Notes: generated by a model not told the origin, from the sequence alone. Positions 35,184 through 47,051 are shown, numbered from the stretch's first letter. The stretch is 64,000 nucleotides of DNA from a bacterium (GCA_017557885.1 JAFYXV010000001.1:35291-99290), one strand, 5' to 3'. A program made the numbers and translations.

Positions 35184-35219
35184 TATTTACAACGCGAAAA
35201 AAACAAGGAGAAACAACAT

Positions 35220-36863
35220 ATGAAGATCAATTTATTAGTTCTGTTGCTGGCCCTTCTTACGGTCAGCGCCTGCAAGAAGCAAGAAGAAAAAACGACTGTC
35301 AAAACTCCCGACGAACAGGAGACCCAGGCGGTTGACAACGCTGTGCAAAGCTCCAAGCCGGTGGTGGAGCCCCAGGATGACGGCATCTGGACAGTAAACT
35401 TTGATTTCGCCAAGAAGATCGCCGCGGAAAAGAACATAGATCTTCTGATCCTCTTTACCGGCTCCGACTGGTGCGTCTGGTGTCAGCGCCTTGGCGACGA
35501 GGTCTTCTCCGACGAGAAATTCCAGGAAGAAGTGGTCAAGAAATTCGTGCCTGTGAAGCTCGATTTCCCCAGCAAAGTGGATTTCCCCGAAAACATCAAG
35601 CAGAGCTACCGCTCCCTGGCTGACAAATACGGAATCAGGGGTTATCCCACCGTCATACTGGCCTCCAGCGACGGCACTCCCTACGCTTCCTGCGGTTACC
35701 AGCCCGGCGGAGGAGAAGCCTTCCTTAAGACTTTGGACGATCTGCAAGCTTCCAAAAAAGACCTGGAAGAGAAAGCCGAGGCCGCTGAAAAGGGCGGAGA
35801 AGCGGAAGCCAAGGAGCTTTACGAGGCCCTGCAGAAGTACGTCGAAAATTTCAAGGACAACGCCGCTTTGATGGAAGTCTTCGCCAAGTATTTCGACATT
35901 TGCAAAGCCAAAAATCCTGACATTGCCCGCACCCTCGAGAGAGAGCAGAAAGTCAAGGAGGAGATAGAGGCGCTGGACAAGCAGTACCACTTGGGCATGA
36001 ACGAAGACCGCACGGAATTCCCCGAGGGATCCGTTGAGGAAGCCGTGGCTGATTACCGCGCGGTCATTGACAAATACAGCCTGGAAGGCATGCAGAAGCA
36101 GGAAGTCCTCCTGAAGATCTGCGACATTTATTATGTTGTCCAGGAAAGCGAGAAGATCGACGCCGTCATGCAGGAGATCATCGACGCCGATCCCACTTCC
36201 GAGATCGCCGAGATCATCGGCGACGTCAAGAGCCGCAGGGAAATGGAAGAACTCACGGAAGCCATCACCCAGTGCCTTGTTGACGACAAAAAGGACGAAG
36301 CTTTGAAACTTCTGGATGAAAAGCTTGCCAAGAGCAACGACAAAGAGGTCCAGACCTCCTTGAACGGCATGAAGGCGGAAGTCCAGGTCCTCTTCGACGA
36401 CATCGAAGGCGCCAAGCAAAGCTTCCAGGCCGCCATCGATCTTTGCGAAAGCGAAGAGGAGAAGGCAGGCTTCCAGTCCAGGCTCCAGGAACTCGACCCC
36501 TTCAACAAGACCGTCACCCAGACCCAGCTTTTACTGATGAGGGGCAACCCCCAGGGCATGATCGACGCCATTGACAAAGCCATAAAGGACTATTCCCCCG
36601 ATCCGGCTTCCCTTCAGAAAGCCCACATCATGCAGGCTCAGGCTTACGGCGAGATGAGGAACGAAAACAAGGTCATTGAATATATTGAAAAAGCCATCGC
36701 CGCCATGCCGGAAAGCGACCTGGCCCAGAGCATGAGCCAGAGCCTGGAAGCCATGAAGAACCAGAAAGCCCGCCAGGAAGAGGCCATCGCCAAAATGGCC
36801 CAGGAAAGAGAGGCCAGAGAGGCTGCGAAAGCCTTCTCTCAGGAAGAGGAGCAGGGAGAATAA
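35220..36863 (+). CDS. Lipoprotein with thioredoxin domain and TPRs
   Basis: A 547-residue lipoprotein, lipobox VSAC (Cys18). Residues about 55-165 form a thioredoxin fold with active-site WCVWC (Cys85, Cys88) and cis-proline Pro143 in GYPTV, close to the thioredoxin_7/DsbD-tail type. The rest (about 185-520) is helical with TPR features and ends in a charged coiled coil. It could act as a periplasmic disulfide reductase or isomerase that uses its TPR part to find clients. It is the last of three lipoprotein genes; AAGGAG stands before the ATG. Confidence 0.85.
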   Translation: MKINLLVLLLALLTVSACKKQEEKTTVKTPDEQETQAVDNAVQSSKPVVEPQDDGIWTVNFDFAKKIAAEKNIDLLILFTGSDWCVWCQRLGDEVFSDEKFQEEVVKKFVPVKLDFPSKVDFPENIKQSYRSLADKYGIRGYPTVILASSDGTPYASCGYQPGGGEAFLKTLDDLQASKKDLEEKAEAAEKGGEAEAKELYEALQKYVENFKDNAALMEVFAKYFDICKAKNPDIARTLEREQKVKEEIEALDKQYHLGMNEDRTEFPEGSVEEAVADYRAVIDKYSLEGMQKQEVLLKICDIYYVVQESEKIDAVMQEIIDADPTSEIAEIIGDVKSRREMEELTEAITQCLVDDKKDEALKLLDEKLAKSNDKEVQTSLNGMKAEVQVLFDDIEGAKQSFQAAIDLCESEEEKAGFQSRLQELDPFNKTVTQTQLLLMRGNPQGMIDAIDKAIKDYSPDPASLQKAHIMQAQAYGEMRNENKVIEYIEKAIAAMPESDLAQSMSQSLEAMKNQKARQEEAIAKMAQEREAREAAKAFSQEEEQGE

Positions 36864-36873
36864 TCCTTCGCCC

Positions 36874-37398
36874 ATGCAGGTAAAAGAAATAAAGCTGCCC
36901 CTTACTCCTGGCATTGTCAGGGAACTGCACGCCGGAGAGATCGTTTCTCTCTCCGGCATCCTATACACCGCCCGCGACGCGGCCCACAAGAGGCTCGTTG
37001 AAGCTCTTGCGAAAGGGGAGAAGCTGCCCTTTCCCGCGGAGGGCGCGACCATCTACTACACCGGCCCCACGCCGGCTCCTCCCGGCGCCGTCATAGGCTC
37101 CGCCGGCCCCACCACCGCCTACCGCATGGACCCTTACGTTGAGTCCTTGCTCAAAGCGGGCGTGCTCGGCATGATCGGCAAGGGCGCCAGGAAAGGCGAT
37201 GTTCCCGAGCTCATCAAGAAATACCAGGCCGTCTATTTCGCCGCGCCCGGCGGCTGCGGCGCCCTTTTGGGCAAATGCATCAAGGAATGCGAAATAATCG
37301 CCTATCCTGACCTCGGCACCGAAGCCGTAAGAAGACTCAAAGTAGAGAATTTCCCGGCTTTCGTCGCCCAGGACAGTTTCGGCAACAGCATATATTAA
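36874..37398 (+). CDS. Class I fumarate hydratase, beta subunit
   Basis: A 174-residue protein matching the C-terminal (beta) part of iron-sulfur class I fumarases or the related tartrate dehydratase: AGEIVSLSGILYTARDAAHKR, IYYTGPTPAPPGAVIGSAGPTTAYRMD, MIGKGARKGD and GGCGALLGKCI. In split enzymes this pairs with an alpha subunit that carries the 4Fe-4S cluster; that partner gene is not in this window. The oxygen-sensitive class fits an anaerobe. No strong ribosome site. It lies 10 bases after the lipoprotein gene and 14 before the fused SUMF1 gene. Confidence 0.88.
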   Translation: MQVKEIKLPLTPGIVRELHAGEIVSLSGILYTARDAAHKRLVEALAKGEKLPFPAEGATIYYTGPTPAPPGAVIGSAGPTTAYRMDPYVESLLKAGVLGMIGKGARKGDVPELIKKYQAVYFAAPGGCGALLGKCIKECEIIAYPDLGTEAVRRLKVENFPAFVAQDSFGNSIY

Positions 37399-37412
37399 AC
37401 CTAACGACCAAC

Positions 37413-39071
<1,659 letters not shown>

Positions 39072-39081
39072 TTTTGCGCTC

Positions 39082-39129
39082 CACAAAAAGAACCGCGGCC
39101 TTTTAAAAAGGGCCGCGGTTCTTTTTGTG
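39082..39129. terminator. Strong bidirectional terminator
   Basis: A 19-bp perfect stem (CACAAAAAGAACCGCGGCC and its complement) with a loop of about 10 bases. A-run and T-run arms allow it to stop both the fused SUMF1 gene (plus) and the activase gene (minus). Confidence 0.95.
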
Positions 39130-39130
39130 C

Positions 39131-39883
39131 TTAATCCAGAATGCTGGCTTTGACGGGGCAAATTGCCTGGAAGGCTTTTATGTCGAGGAGGGGAGAGGCC
39201 AATTCATTGAAGGGCGGTTCGTACGTTCTGCCGCAGGCGGCGTATTTGCCTCCGGTCATGGGATTGTAGGGAAGGAAATCAACTGAGGTGAGATTTTTGA
39301 GTTCCTTGGCCAAAAGAGCGATGGCGGTCAAGTTTTCTTCGCTGTCGGTCACGGTTGGAATAAGGGGCAGCCGGAAACAATAGGGCGTTGCGCATTCTTT
39401 GTCAAGACGTCTGATATTGTCGAGTATAAGAGATGAGCTTTGCCCGGTCCAAAACTTGGCTTTTTCTTCGTTGAGGACTTTCAAACCGAAATGAAGGCTC
39501 TCTGCTCTTTCCGCCAGGGCTTTCAGTTTTTGATAATCGCCGTGTCCGGAGGTGTCGATTATGGAATGGAGCGTGTTCTTTGTTATGTCGAGGACTTCCA
39601 GAAGGAAGTCGGCTTGCAAAAGGGGCTCTCCTCCGGAAAAGGTCACGCCGTCCAAAAGCTCGGACTTGTCCATAAGGTATGCCGCCAGTTTTTGCGGGCT
39701 CCAATATTCGCCCGCCAATCTTGTTCCGCCGGGGAAAACGAGGGTTTCCGCTTCGGCGCTCTGTCCTTCCGGGCTGTGGCACCATCTGCAGCGCAATGGG
39801 CAGCCTTTTAGGAAAACGGTTATCCTGAGTCCCGGGCCGTCGTGGATGGAGGCTTCCGCTATGTCGAATAAAAGGCCTTCCAT
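39131..39883 (-). CDS. Glycyl radical enzyme activase (radical SAM)
   Basis: A 250-residue activating enzyme that uses S-adenosylmethionine to make the glycyl radical on its partner. The start was set at MEGLLFDIAEASIHDGPGLR, the usual N-terminus, 4 bases after the partner's stop. Cluster cysteines are Cys28, Cys32 and Cys35 (GCPLRCRWCHSPEG), followed by VTFSGGEPLLQ. There is no ferredoxin-like insert with extra clusters, so it is of the compact PFL-activase type although its partner is not a true PFL. The final KAFQAICPVKASILD is probably unrelated to catalysis. Confidence 0.92.
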   Translation of the reverse strand: MEGLLFDIAEASIHDGPGLRITVFLKGCPLRCRWCHSPEGQSAEAETLVFPGGTRLAGEYWSPQKLAAYLMDKSELLDGVTFSGGEPLLQADFLLEVLDITKNTLHSIIDTSGHGDYQKLKALAERAESLHFGLKVLNEEKAKFWTGQSSSLILDNIRRLDKECATPYCFRLPLIPTVTDSEENLTAIALLAKELKNLTSVDFLPYNPMTGGKYAACGRTYEPPFNELASPLLDIKAFQAICPVKASILD

Positions 39884-39887
39884 ATAA

Positions 39888-41948
39888 TTACGCGCCGAAG
39901 GCCTGGCGTCCGATGATCTGATCCTGATAGGGCTTGGAAAGCTCCACGAAATAGCCGCTCCAGCCCCAGACACGGACTATTAAGTCCCGGTAGTTTTCCG
40001 GGTGTATCTGGGCGTCCCGCAGCTTGTCAGGGTTCAGGGTGTTCAATTGCAGCTGCTGGCAGCCGAGTTTGACGAAGGCTTGGATAAGCTTTACGACTTT
40101 GAGAAGGGCTTCCTCATTCCTGAAATAGGAGTCCGCAAGCTCCATGGTTATGGGGCCGCCGTTGCAGATCCTTTTATAGTCTAATTTGCCGTAGGTCTCC
40201 AGTTCGCTTATGATACCCCGGGCTCGGACGCCGGGAGAAGGGGCGAGGCTGGAGCTGACGAAGTCGCCGTATTTGCGTCCGTCAGCGGTGGCTTTCAATT
40301 TCTGGCCTTCCCTTTTCTGGGTCATCAGGACATAGTGCTGGGCGGAACCGGAGCCAGGCCTTATTCGGCCGCCGCGGCCGTTATTTTTTATTTCGGCAAG
40401 GGCGTCGGCGAAGAGGTCGAACAGGCGTTTTAACAAGTCGTCGGCGTAATCGTCATTGCTGCCGACCTTGTGGGGGACAGCCTTTATTATCTGTCTCAGT
40501 TCCTCGTCGTTTTCGTAGTCGCTTTCCAATGCGGCCAAGAGTCTTTCCGGAGTGACCTGCTTAGTTTCGAAGATCAGATACTTGACAGCCGCCAGGGCGT
40601 CGGCGGCGCTCGAGGAGCCGCAGCCTTGGCAGCCGTAATGGTAGTGGCTTCCGCCTCCGTTGTTCAGGTCGCGGCCTTTTTTTATGGGGTTTTTGGAGAA
40701 GACGGAAACGATGGGTTCCGGAAGGAAATAACCTTCTTGTCCGCATTCCTCCTTGAAATCTTTTACTTGCGCGTCAACGGCTGTTTTTAATCTGCCCATT
40801 ATCCCTTCGAAATCATCGCCGGCTTTAAGGCCGGATCTTATGGCCTCATCCGCGCACAAAGGAAAATTGAAGGCGAATAGGTTCGGGGTGTCGCGGCCGT
40901 CCTCCACCACGAACTCCCAGCAGGCCGCGACGGTGTAGTCCCTGGCTGCTTCCAGGTCGTAGCCGAAATTCACCAGGCTGGGAATGATGACTTCGTCGTT
41001 TTGGTATTGCGGGAAGCCCAAGCCCTTGCGGGTAAGTCTGGCGGCGGAAAGAAGAAGGTCATGGGGCGTGTTGGAATCTACCCTCAGATTGATCTTAGGG
41101 TCTATCAGACCAATGTCGTCCGAGGCTTCCAGGCACATGTAGGTGAGGGGATTGACCGCAGGGTTTCCGTTCCTGTCGCAGCCCCCTAACATCATGCTCT
41201 GCCCGTTGTCGCCCAGCTGGACTCCTCTGTAGAGGTCGGCGTCCCTTGAAAGGGAAATGAAAAATTCTTCCAGAAGCTCGAAGGCCTCGTCATGAGTCAA
41301 AACTTTTTGCTTCAAATCGTTTTCGAGGTAGGGCCACATGTACTGGTCAAAGCGGCCGAAGCCCATGTGTTCGCCGCCGGCGGATCTCATGACGGACATT
41401 ATGAAGCGGACGGACTGCAGCGCTTCGTGAAAGCTTTCCGCCGGGTACTGGGGGACTTTTTCCAAAAGCGCGCGCTGATTCGGTTCTTCGGCGGCGGCGG
41501 CGTAGCGTTTGGCGAAATCGGCCACGGCGTCTATGGCCGCGATGGCGTTCGTTAAGAAATCGACGGCTTCAGGGTCGTCCTTTTTTTCTTCCAGGGCTTT
41601 TTGGCAGGCGGCTTTTCGCCCGGAGAGGCCTTCTTTCAGGAGGATGGGCCATTCGATGGTCAGGTTTTCAAGGGCGCGCCGCGGCTTCTCCTTATCCAAT
41701 CCGTTCATCGGGAAGTCCGGGTTGCCTTTTATAGTCCTAGTGAAGATGATCTTCTCGCCAGGAAAGACAAGGGGAGTTTCTTTATTTAAGATGTACTCGT
41801 AGATGAGCCGGTAGCGCCCGTTGAGGCTGAGGCCGGCTGCTTTTGATTCCAGATCGGCGTTCAAATCGTCCCTGGATATGTCTCTCCGGAACTTATGGTA
41901 GAAACCGTTCCGGACGGCCTCTCTCAACTTTTGTATTCTCTGGTTCAT
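39888..41948 (-). CDS. Glycyl radical enzyme, CxE type, substrate unknown
   Basis: A 686-residue member of the pyruvate formate-lyase/glycerol dehydratase family. The radical-bearing glycine is Gly662 in RVWGWSGYF (family: RVxGY; here Tyr is Trp). The thiyl cysteine is Cys343 in ACWEFVVED, paired with Glu345. That Cys-x-Glu arrangement is used by eliminases and lyases such as choline lyase and diol dehydratases; PFL itself uses two neighbouring cysteines. The family segments ADGRKYGDFVSSSLAPSPG and GCGSSSAADALAAVKYLIF are present. The length is somewhat short (about 760-850 is usual). A microcompartment operon is not seen. The substrate cannot be named. Confidence 0.9.
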   Translation of the reverse strand: MNQRIQKLREAVRNGFYHKFRRDISRDDLNADLESKAAGLSLNGRYRLIYEYILNKETPLVFPGEKIIFTRTIKGNPDFPMNGLDKEKPRRALENLTIEWPILLKEGLSGRKAACQKALEEKKDDPEAVDFLTNAIAAIDAVADFAKRYAAAAEEPNQRALLEKVPQYPAESFHEALQSVRFIMSVMRSAGGEHMGFGRFDQYMWPYLENDLKQKVLTHDEAFELLEEFFISLSRDADLYRGVQLGDNGQSMMLGGCDRNGNPAVNPLTYMCLEASDDIGLIDPKINLRVDSNTPHDLLLSAARLTRKGLGFPQYQNDEVIIPSLVNFGYDLEAARDYTVAACWEFVVEDGRDTPNLFAFNFPLCADEAIRSGLKAGDDFEGIMGRLKTAVDAQVKDFKEECGQEGYFLPEPIVSVFSKNPIKKGRDLNNGGGSHYHYGCQGCGSSSAADALAAVKYLIFETKQVTPERLLAALESDYENDEELRQIIKAVPHKVGSNDDYADDLLKRLFDLFADALAEIKNNGRGGRIRPGSGSAQHYVLMTQKREGQKLKATADGRKYGDFVSSSLAPSPGVRARGIISELETYGKLDYKRICNGGPITMELADSYFRNEEALLKVVKLIQAFVKLGCQQLQLNTLNPDKLRDAQIHPENYRDLIVRVWGWSGYFVELSKPYQDQIIGRQAFGA

Positions 41949-41971
41949 GTTTACCTCTTAAGCTTCTTTAC

Positions 41972-41982
41972 ATTTTACCATA
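41972..41982 (-). promoter_or_regulatory. Extended -10 promoter of the glycyl radical enzyme operon
   Basis: On the minus strand TATGGTAAAAT is followed by GTAAAG, giving a short leader of about 17 bases with AGAGG as the ribosome site before the ATG at 41948. Confidence 0.6.
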
Positions 41983-42120
41983 AGCGCAAGGATCATTGGT
42001 CGGGCTTATTGGCGAAAATCGGAGTTTTTAAACGGTTTTTGCACAGGGTCCCAGAGTGCTATAGATATATGGCGGTAAAGTGTTTAACTTTGGTAGGGGA
42101 GGGGGACGCCGAAGCCGCAC

Positions 42121-42149
42121 TTGATTTTGAACACCCTTTCTGATATTAT
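42121..42149 (+). promoter_or_regulatory. Main promoter of the tuf/ribosomal-protein operon
   Basis: TTGATT (42121-42126), a 17-base spacer and TATTAT (42144-42149), with TG one base before the -10 (extended form). Predicted transcription start is near 42156, leaving a leader of about 200 bases. Confidence 0.65.
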
Positions 42150-42155
42150 TGTCTT

Positions 42156-42358
42156 CACCCATCGTGAAAAAGCGCGAAAGCGGCTTTTACGGTGCTGAAA
42201 AAAAACATACCTCATACGCGTCGCGAATAGATGCAGACGCTAACGAAGATCTAGACACCGAATAGATGGATGTCTTGTCAGAAGTGAAAATATGTGGTTC
42301 AACATATAAAAAATTTTTAAACTAAACTTACATAATCCAAAACCATTGGAGAAATTTT
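42156..42358 (+). promoter_or_regulatory. Long 5' leader of the tuf operon
   Basis: About 200 bases without a gene. It contains a repeated CGAATAGATG (42225 and 42259 regions) and a small hairpin around AGACACC...GGATGTCT, then an AU-rich tract and the tuf ribosome site GGAG. It does not resemble a tRNA or a riboswitch that I know. A ribosomal protein such as L4 could bind a leader of this kind, but that is inference. The rest of the 410-base gap from 41949 to 42120 holds the divergent promoter of the glycyl radical enzyme gene and nothing else that I see. Confidence 0.4.
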
Positions 42359-43558
<1,200 letters not shown>

Positions 43559-43578
43559 TTAGTAATTAGGAAATAATA

Positions 43579-43893
43579 ATGTCTGACGAACAGCGCATTA
43601 GGATCAAACTGCGCGCGTATGACCATCGCGTGCTTGACGCTTCCACGCAGGATATCGTCGAGACGGCAAAGAGTACCGGGGCCCTGGTTACGGGCCCCAT
43701 ACCCCTGCCGACGCAGATTGAAAAATACACCGTGAACCGCAGCCCGCACGTCGATAAGAAGAGTCGCGAGCAGTTCGAGCAGAGGACTCACAACCGTCTC
43801 ATCGACATCGTGTGCCCCACTGCCAAGACAGTTGACGGCTTGAAAAAGCTGAACCTGCCGGCCGGTGTTGACATCCAGATCAAAGTGCTTTAA
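43579..43893 (+). CDS. rpsJ: 30S ribosomal protein S10
   Basis: A 104-residue S10, part of the 30S head and of NusB-linked antitermination. [14 protein letters not shown] starts the fold, and [16 protein letters not shown] is the conserved ribosome-binding loop. It is second in the operon, in the classical S10 position before rplC, with 20 bases from tuf. Confidence 0.98.
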   Translation: MSDEQRIRIKLRAYDHRVLDASTQDIVETAKSTGALVTGPIPLPTQIEKYTVNRSPHVDKKSREQFEQRTHNRLIDIVCPTAKTVDGLKKLNLPAGVDIQIKVL

Positions 43894-43934
43894 CAAGCAT
43901 TTTCACGAAGAAGCAATAATTTAGAGGAAAAGCA

Positions 43935-44573
43935 ATGCTGCTTGGAAGAAAGATAGGAATGACGCAAGTTTACCGCGAAGACGGAACGGCTGTGGCCGTC
44001 ACCGTCGTTCAGGCCGGTCCCTGCGTCGTGTTGCAGAAGAAGCCCGCCGAAAAGAACGGCGGCGTGAACGCAGTGCAGCTTGGATTTGAACCGATCAAGG
44101 ATAAAGCCGCCAAGAAGCCCCAGCTCGGCCACGCTAAGAAGGCCGGTCAGGCTCAGGCTTATCGTTTCTGCCGCGATATGCGCGTGGAAAACCTGGACGA
44201 CTATGAAGTCGGCCAGACCATCGGCGTGGAACAGTTCACCGTCGGCCAGACCGTCGACGTGATCGGCACCAGCCGAGGCATGGGCTACCAGGGCGTCATC
44301 AAGCGCCACCATCATCATGGCGGCGGCGACGCTCACGGCTCCATGTTCCACCGCTCCACCGGCGGTATCAGCTCCAGCGCGTATCCTTCACGTGTCTTCA
44401 AACTGCGCGGCATGCCCGGTCATATGGGCAACGAGCGCGTTACCGTTCAGAGCCTGACGGTGGAAACGATCGATTCCGAAGAGAATCTGATCGCCATCCG
44501 CGGCGCTGTCCCGGGACCCAAGTCAGGTCTTGTGATCGTACGCCCGGGCATTAAAGCCAAGGTTCAGAAATAA
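43935..44573 (+). CDS. rplC: 50S ribosomal protein L3
   Basis: A 212-residue L3, an early 23S assembly protein whose long loop nears the peptidyl-transferase centre. LGRKIGMTQVY opens the protein; KRHHHHGGGDAHGS precedes the loop and MPGHMGNERVTVQ closes it. The loop tip reads ISSSAYPSRVFK, so the Asn-Gln pair of the E. coli tip, including the methylated Gln, is not kept; similar variation occurs in other phyla. Confidence 0.98.
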   Translation: MLLGRKIGMTQVYREDGTAVAVTVVQAGPCVVLQKKPAEKNGGVNAVQLGFEPIKDKAAKKPQLGHAKKAGQAQAYRFCRDMRVENLDDYEVGQTIGVEQFTVGQTVDVIGTSRGMGYQGVIKRHHHHGGGDAHGSMFHRSTGGISSSAYPSRVFKLRGMPGHMGNERVTVQSLTVETIDSEENLIAIRGAVPGPKSGLVIVRPGIKAKVQK

Positions 44574-44604
44574 CCGATTAGTTTTGTAAAGGAACTATAA
44601 GTAA

Positions 44605-45249
44605 ATGGCATCATTGAATAAAATCAACATAGCGGGCGAAAAGACGGGCACCGTGGAAGTCTCCGAAGCCTTCATGACTTTCCCGTACAATCCCGAGCTC
44701 GTGCACGACTGTGTGGTTGCTCAGCTGGCCAACAAACGTCAGGGCAACGCCTCGACGCTGACCAAGTCCGAAGTCAACCTCACGAAGAAGAAACCTTTCC
44801 GCCAGAAAGGCACCGGCAATGCCCGCGCCGGTTATTTCGCTTCCCCGGTGAGGCGCGGCGGCGGCATCGCCCACGGCCCTCATCCCAGAAGCTACGAGCA
44901 GAAGATCAACAAGAAGCAGCGCCGCATCGCTCTTTACGGCACCCTTGCCCAGATGATGCGCGACGGCTCCGTCAGCGTGATCGCGGACTGGAACATGGAG
45001 AAGCCCCAGACGAAAGTCGTGGCCGGCCTCAAGAAAGCCCTCGAATCCCGCAAACTGATGCTGGTGGGTCTCCCCGGCGACGAAAACGCCTGCCTGTCCA
45101 CCCGCAACATCGAGAACGCGCTCTTCGTCATCACGGACCGCGTGAACGTTTTCGATCTTGTCAACGCCACTGAGGTGGTTCTCTCCGAAGCAGCCTGCAA
45201 GGTTCTTGAAGAGCGCTTCCTGGCCAGCCAGAATATCAAGGAGGCCTAA
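44605..45249 (+). CDS. rplD: 50S ribosomal protein L4
   Basis: A 214-residue L4, which lines the exit tunnel and in some bacteria represses its own operon by binding the S10 leader. The extended loop (KKPFRQKGTGNARAG...VRRGGGIAHGPHPRSY) is complete. rplW begins 2 bases after its stop. Confidence 0.98.
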   Translation: MASLNKINIAGEKTGTVEVSEAFMTFPYNPELVHDCVVAQLANKRQGNASTLTKSEVNLTKKKPFRQKGTGNARAGYFASPVRRGGGIAHGPHPRSYEQKINKKQRRIALYGTLAQMMRDGSVSVIADWNMEKPQTKVVAGLKKALESRKLMLVGLPGDENACLSTRNIENALFVITDRVNVFDLVNATEVVLSEAACKVLEERFLASQNIKEA

Positions 45250-45251
45250 AA

Positions 45252-45533
45252 ATGAAGAATCCCTCTGAAGTTATCAAGAGTCAGATCATCTCGGAGAAGG
45301 GGACTTTCCTCGCCGAGACCGCCAATCAGTACATCTTCAAGGTTGCTGCCGGCGCCAACAAGATCGAAGTCAAAGCCGCCGTTGAGGCGCTCTATCAGGT
45401 CAAAGTAGAGGAAGTCCAGATCCTGAACCGGGTCGGCAAAGAACGCCGCCGCGGCCTCAAGATCGGCCACGTTCCCGGATACCGCCGCGCCATCGTGCGC
45501 CTCGCTTCCGGCAATTCCATCAGCTTGACATAA
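45252..45533 (+). CDS. rplW: 50S ribosomal protein L23
   Basis: A 93-residue L23 at the tunnel exit, docking site for trigger factor and SRP. VIKSQIISEKGTFLAE and NQYIFKVAAGANKIEVK are family marks. It is closely spaced with rplD and 30 bases before rplB. Confidence 0.97.
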   Translation: MKNPSEVIKSQIISEKGTFLAETANQYIFKVAAGANKIEVKAAVEALYQVKVEEVQILNRVGKERRRGLKIGHVPGYRRAIVRLASGNSISLT

Positions 45534-45563
45534 AGGCTTCACAGCAGGAAATATTAAAGAATT

Positions 45564-46403
45564 ATGGCAATCAAAAAATACAAACCGACAACCCCCTCAC
45601 GGCGCCACATGTCCAACATCTCGCGCGAGGACCTCTACAAAGAGGGTCCCGAGCAGAGCTTGGTGGTCAAACTTAAAAGCCATGCGGGTCGTGACGCCTA
45701 CGGTCACGTCTCTATGAGACACCAGGGCGGTCACCACAAGCGTCTGTATCGTCTGATCGACTTCAAGCGCGACAAAGACGGCATCCCCGGCACTGTCGCC
45801 CGCATCGAGTACGATCCTTACCGTACGGCGCATATCGCCCTTATCAATTATAAGGACGGCGAGAAACGCTACATCATCGCTCCGGAAGGCATTGCGGTCG
45901 GCGCGACGATCATGTCCGGCGACGAATGCGAATTCAACGTCGGCAACACCATGCCGCTTTCCCGCATTCCTTTGGGCACCCAGATCCACAACATCGAACT
46001 GATCCCCGGTCAGGGCGGCAAGCTGGTGCGCAGCGCCGGCTGTTTCGCCACTCTGATGGCCAAGGAAGGCAAGTTCGCCCATGTCCGCATGGGCAGCGGC
46101 GAAGTGCGCCTGATCCCCTTGGAAGCCCGCGCCACCATCGGCGTCGTCGGCAACAGGGATCATGAGAAAGTCTCCCTCGGCAAAGCCGGTCGTTCCCGCT
46201 GGCGCGGCATCAGGCCCAGCGTGCGCGGCGTGGCTATGAACCCGATCGACCACCCGATGGGCGGCGGCGAAGGCCGCGCCAGCGGCGGTCATCCGACTAC
46301 GCCCTGGGGCAAGAGGAGTTTGGGACGCAAGACCAGAACGCGCTCCAAGAGAAGCGATTACATTATAAAACGACGGACGAAAGGCTATGGCTCGATCAAT
46401 TAA
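45564..46403 (+). CDS. rplB: 50S ribosomal protein L2
   Basis: A 279-residue L2, needed for subunit joining and peptidyl transfer. [31 protein letters not shown] and the C-terminal [20 protein letters not shown] with the conserved His are all present. The last 17 bases overlap the start of rpsS. Confidence 0.98.
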   Translation: MAIKKYKPTTPSRRHMSNISREDLYKEGPEQSLVVKLKSHAGRDAYGHVSMRHQGGHHKRLYRLIDFKRDKDGIPGTVARIEYDPYRTAHIALINYKDGEKRYIIAPEGIAVGATIMSGDECEFNVGNTMPLSRIPLGTQIHNIELIPGQGGKLVRSAGCFATLMAKEGKFAHVRMGSGEVRLIPLEARATIGVVGNRDHEKVSLGKAGRSRWRGIRPSVRGVAMNPIDHPMGGGEGRASGGHPTTPWGKRSLGRKTRTRSKRSDYIIKRRTKGYGSIN

Positions 46404-46668
46404 AAAAGGACCCTATGTCGCAGACAAACTGTTGGTCAAGATCCAGCGTTTGGCTGAGAGCGGTGAACACAGACCTATCAAGACCTGGTCCCGCCGTTCT
46501 ATGGTAACACCGGAATTCGTTGGACATACTTTTTTAGTCCACGATGGCAGAAAGCATGTGTCAGTCTTCATCACGGAGAACATGGTGGGTCACAAGCTCG
46601 GCGAATTCGCGCCGACTCGCACGTTCCGCCAGCACAGCGGAAGCAAGGGCAAGAAGCCCGGTGAATAA
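46387..46668 (+). CDS. rpsS: 30S ribosomal protein S19
   Basis: A 93-residue S19 of the 30S head. [32 protein letters not shown] and [13 protein letters not shown] are canonical. Its ribosome site (GAAAGG) lies within the end of rplB, and the 17-base overlap implies coupled translation. Confidence 0.98.
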   Translation: MARSIKKGPYVADKLLVKIQRLAESGEHRPIKTWSRRSMVTPEFVGHTFLVHDGRKHVSVFITENMVGHKLGEFAPTRTFRQHSGSKGKKPGE

Positions 46669-46701
46669 TACCGAAAATACGTAAAAGAAGGATAAAGACA
46701 C

Positions 46702-47031
46702 ATGGAAGCGAAAGCAATTGCTAAAACGGTGAGAATCTCACCCACAAAGGCGCGCCTGGTCACTAACCTGATCGCTAAGAAGGCCGTTCCCGAGGCTCTC
46801 CGCATTCTTGAAGCGACGCCCAAGAAAGCGTCCCGTCTGATTGTGAAGGTCTTGAGATCCGCCGTGGCCAACGCCGGCACATCCGTGCTGCCCGAAGACC
46901 TCGTGGTGAAATCCGCGACGGTGGACGGCGGCCCGACCATGAAACGTTTCCGCCCGGCCTCCCGCGGCCGCGCGAACAGGATCATCAAACGCACTAGCCA
47001 CATCACCGTGACGGTGACGGACCAGCGCTAA
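46702..47031 (+). CDS. rplV: 50S ribosomal protein L22
   Basis: A 109-residue L22 with a beta-hairpin into the exit tunnel ([19 protein letters not shown]). The N-terminal [18 protein letters not shown] is typical. It is followed by the only sizeable gap (109 bases) inside the S10 part of the operon, which holds a promoter. Confidence 0.97.
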   Translation: MEAKAIAKTVRISPTKARLVTNLIAKKAVPEALRILEATPKKASRLIVKVLRSAVANAGTSVLPEDLVVKSATVDGGPTMKRFRPASRGRANRIIKRTSHITVTVTDQR

Positions 47032-47051
47032 AACAGTAAAAAAACCGGTCC

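Noticed and set aside
39888..41948. Pyruvate formate-lyase
   Set aside because: The active site is Cys-Trp-Glu and not two adjacent cysteines, so the name would mislead.
41895..42143. Small plus-strand gene between the glycyl radical enzyme gene and tuf
   Set aside because: It begins inside the radical enzyme gene, spans two promoters and has no recognisable domain.
42150..42358. tRNA gene in the tuf leader
   Set aside because: No cloverleaf, no T-loop GTTCRA pattern in proper place and no CCA end.
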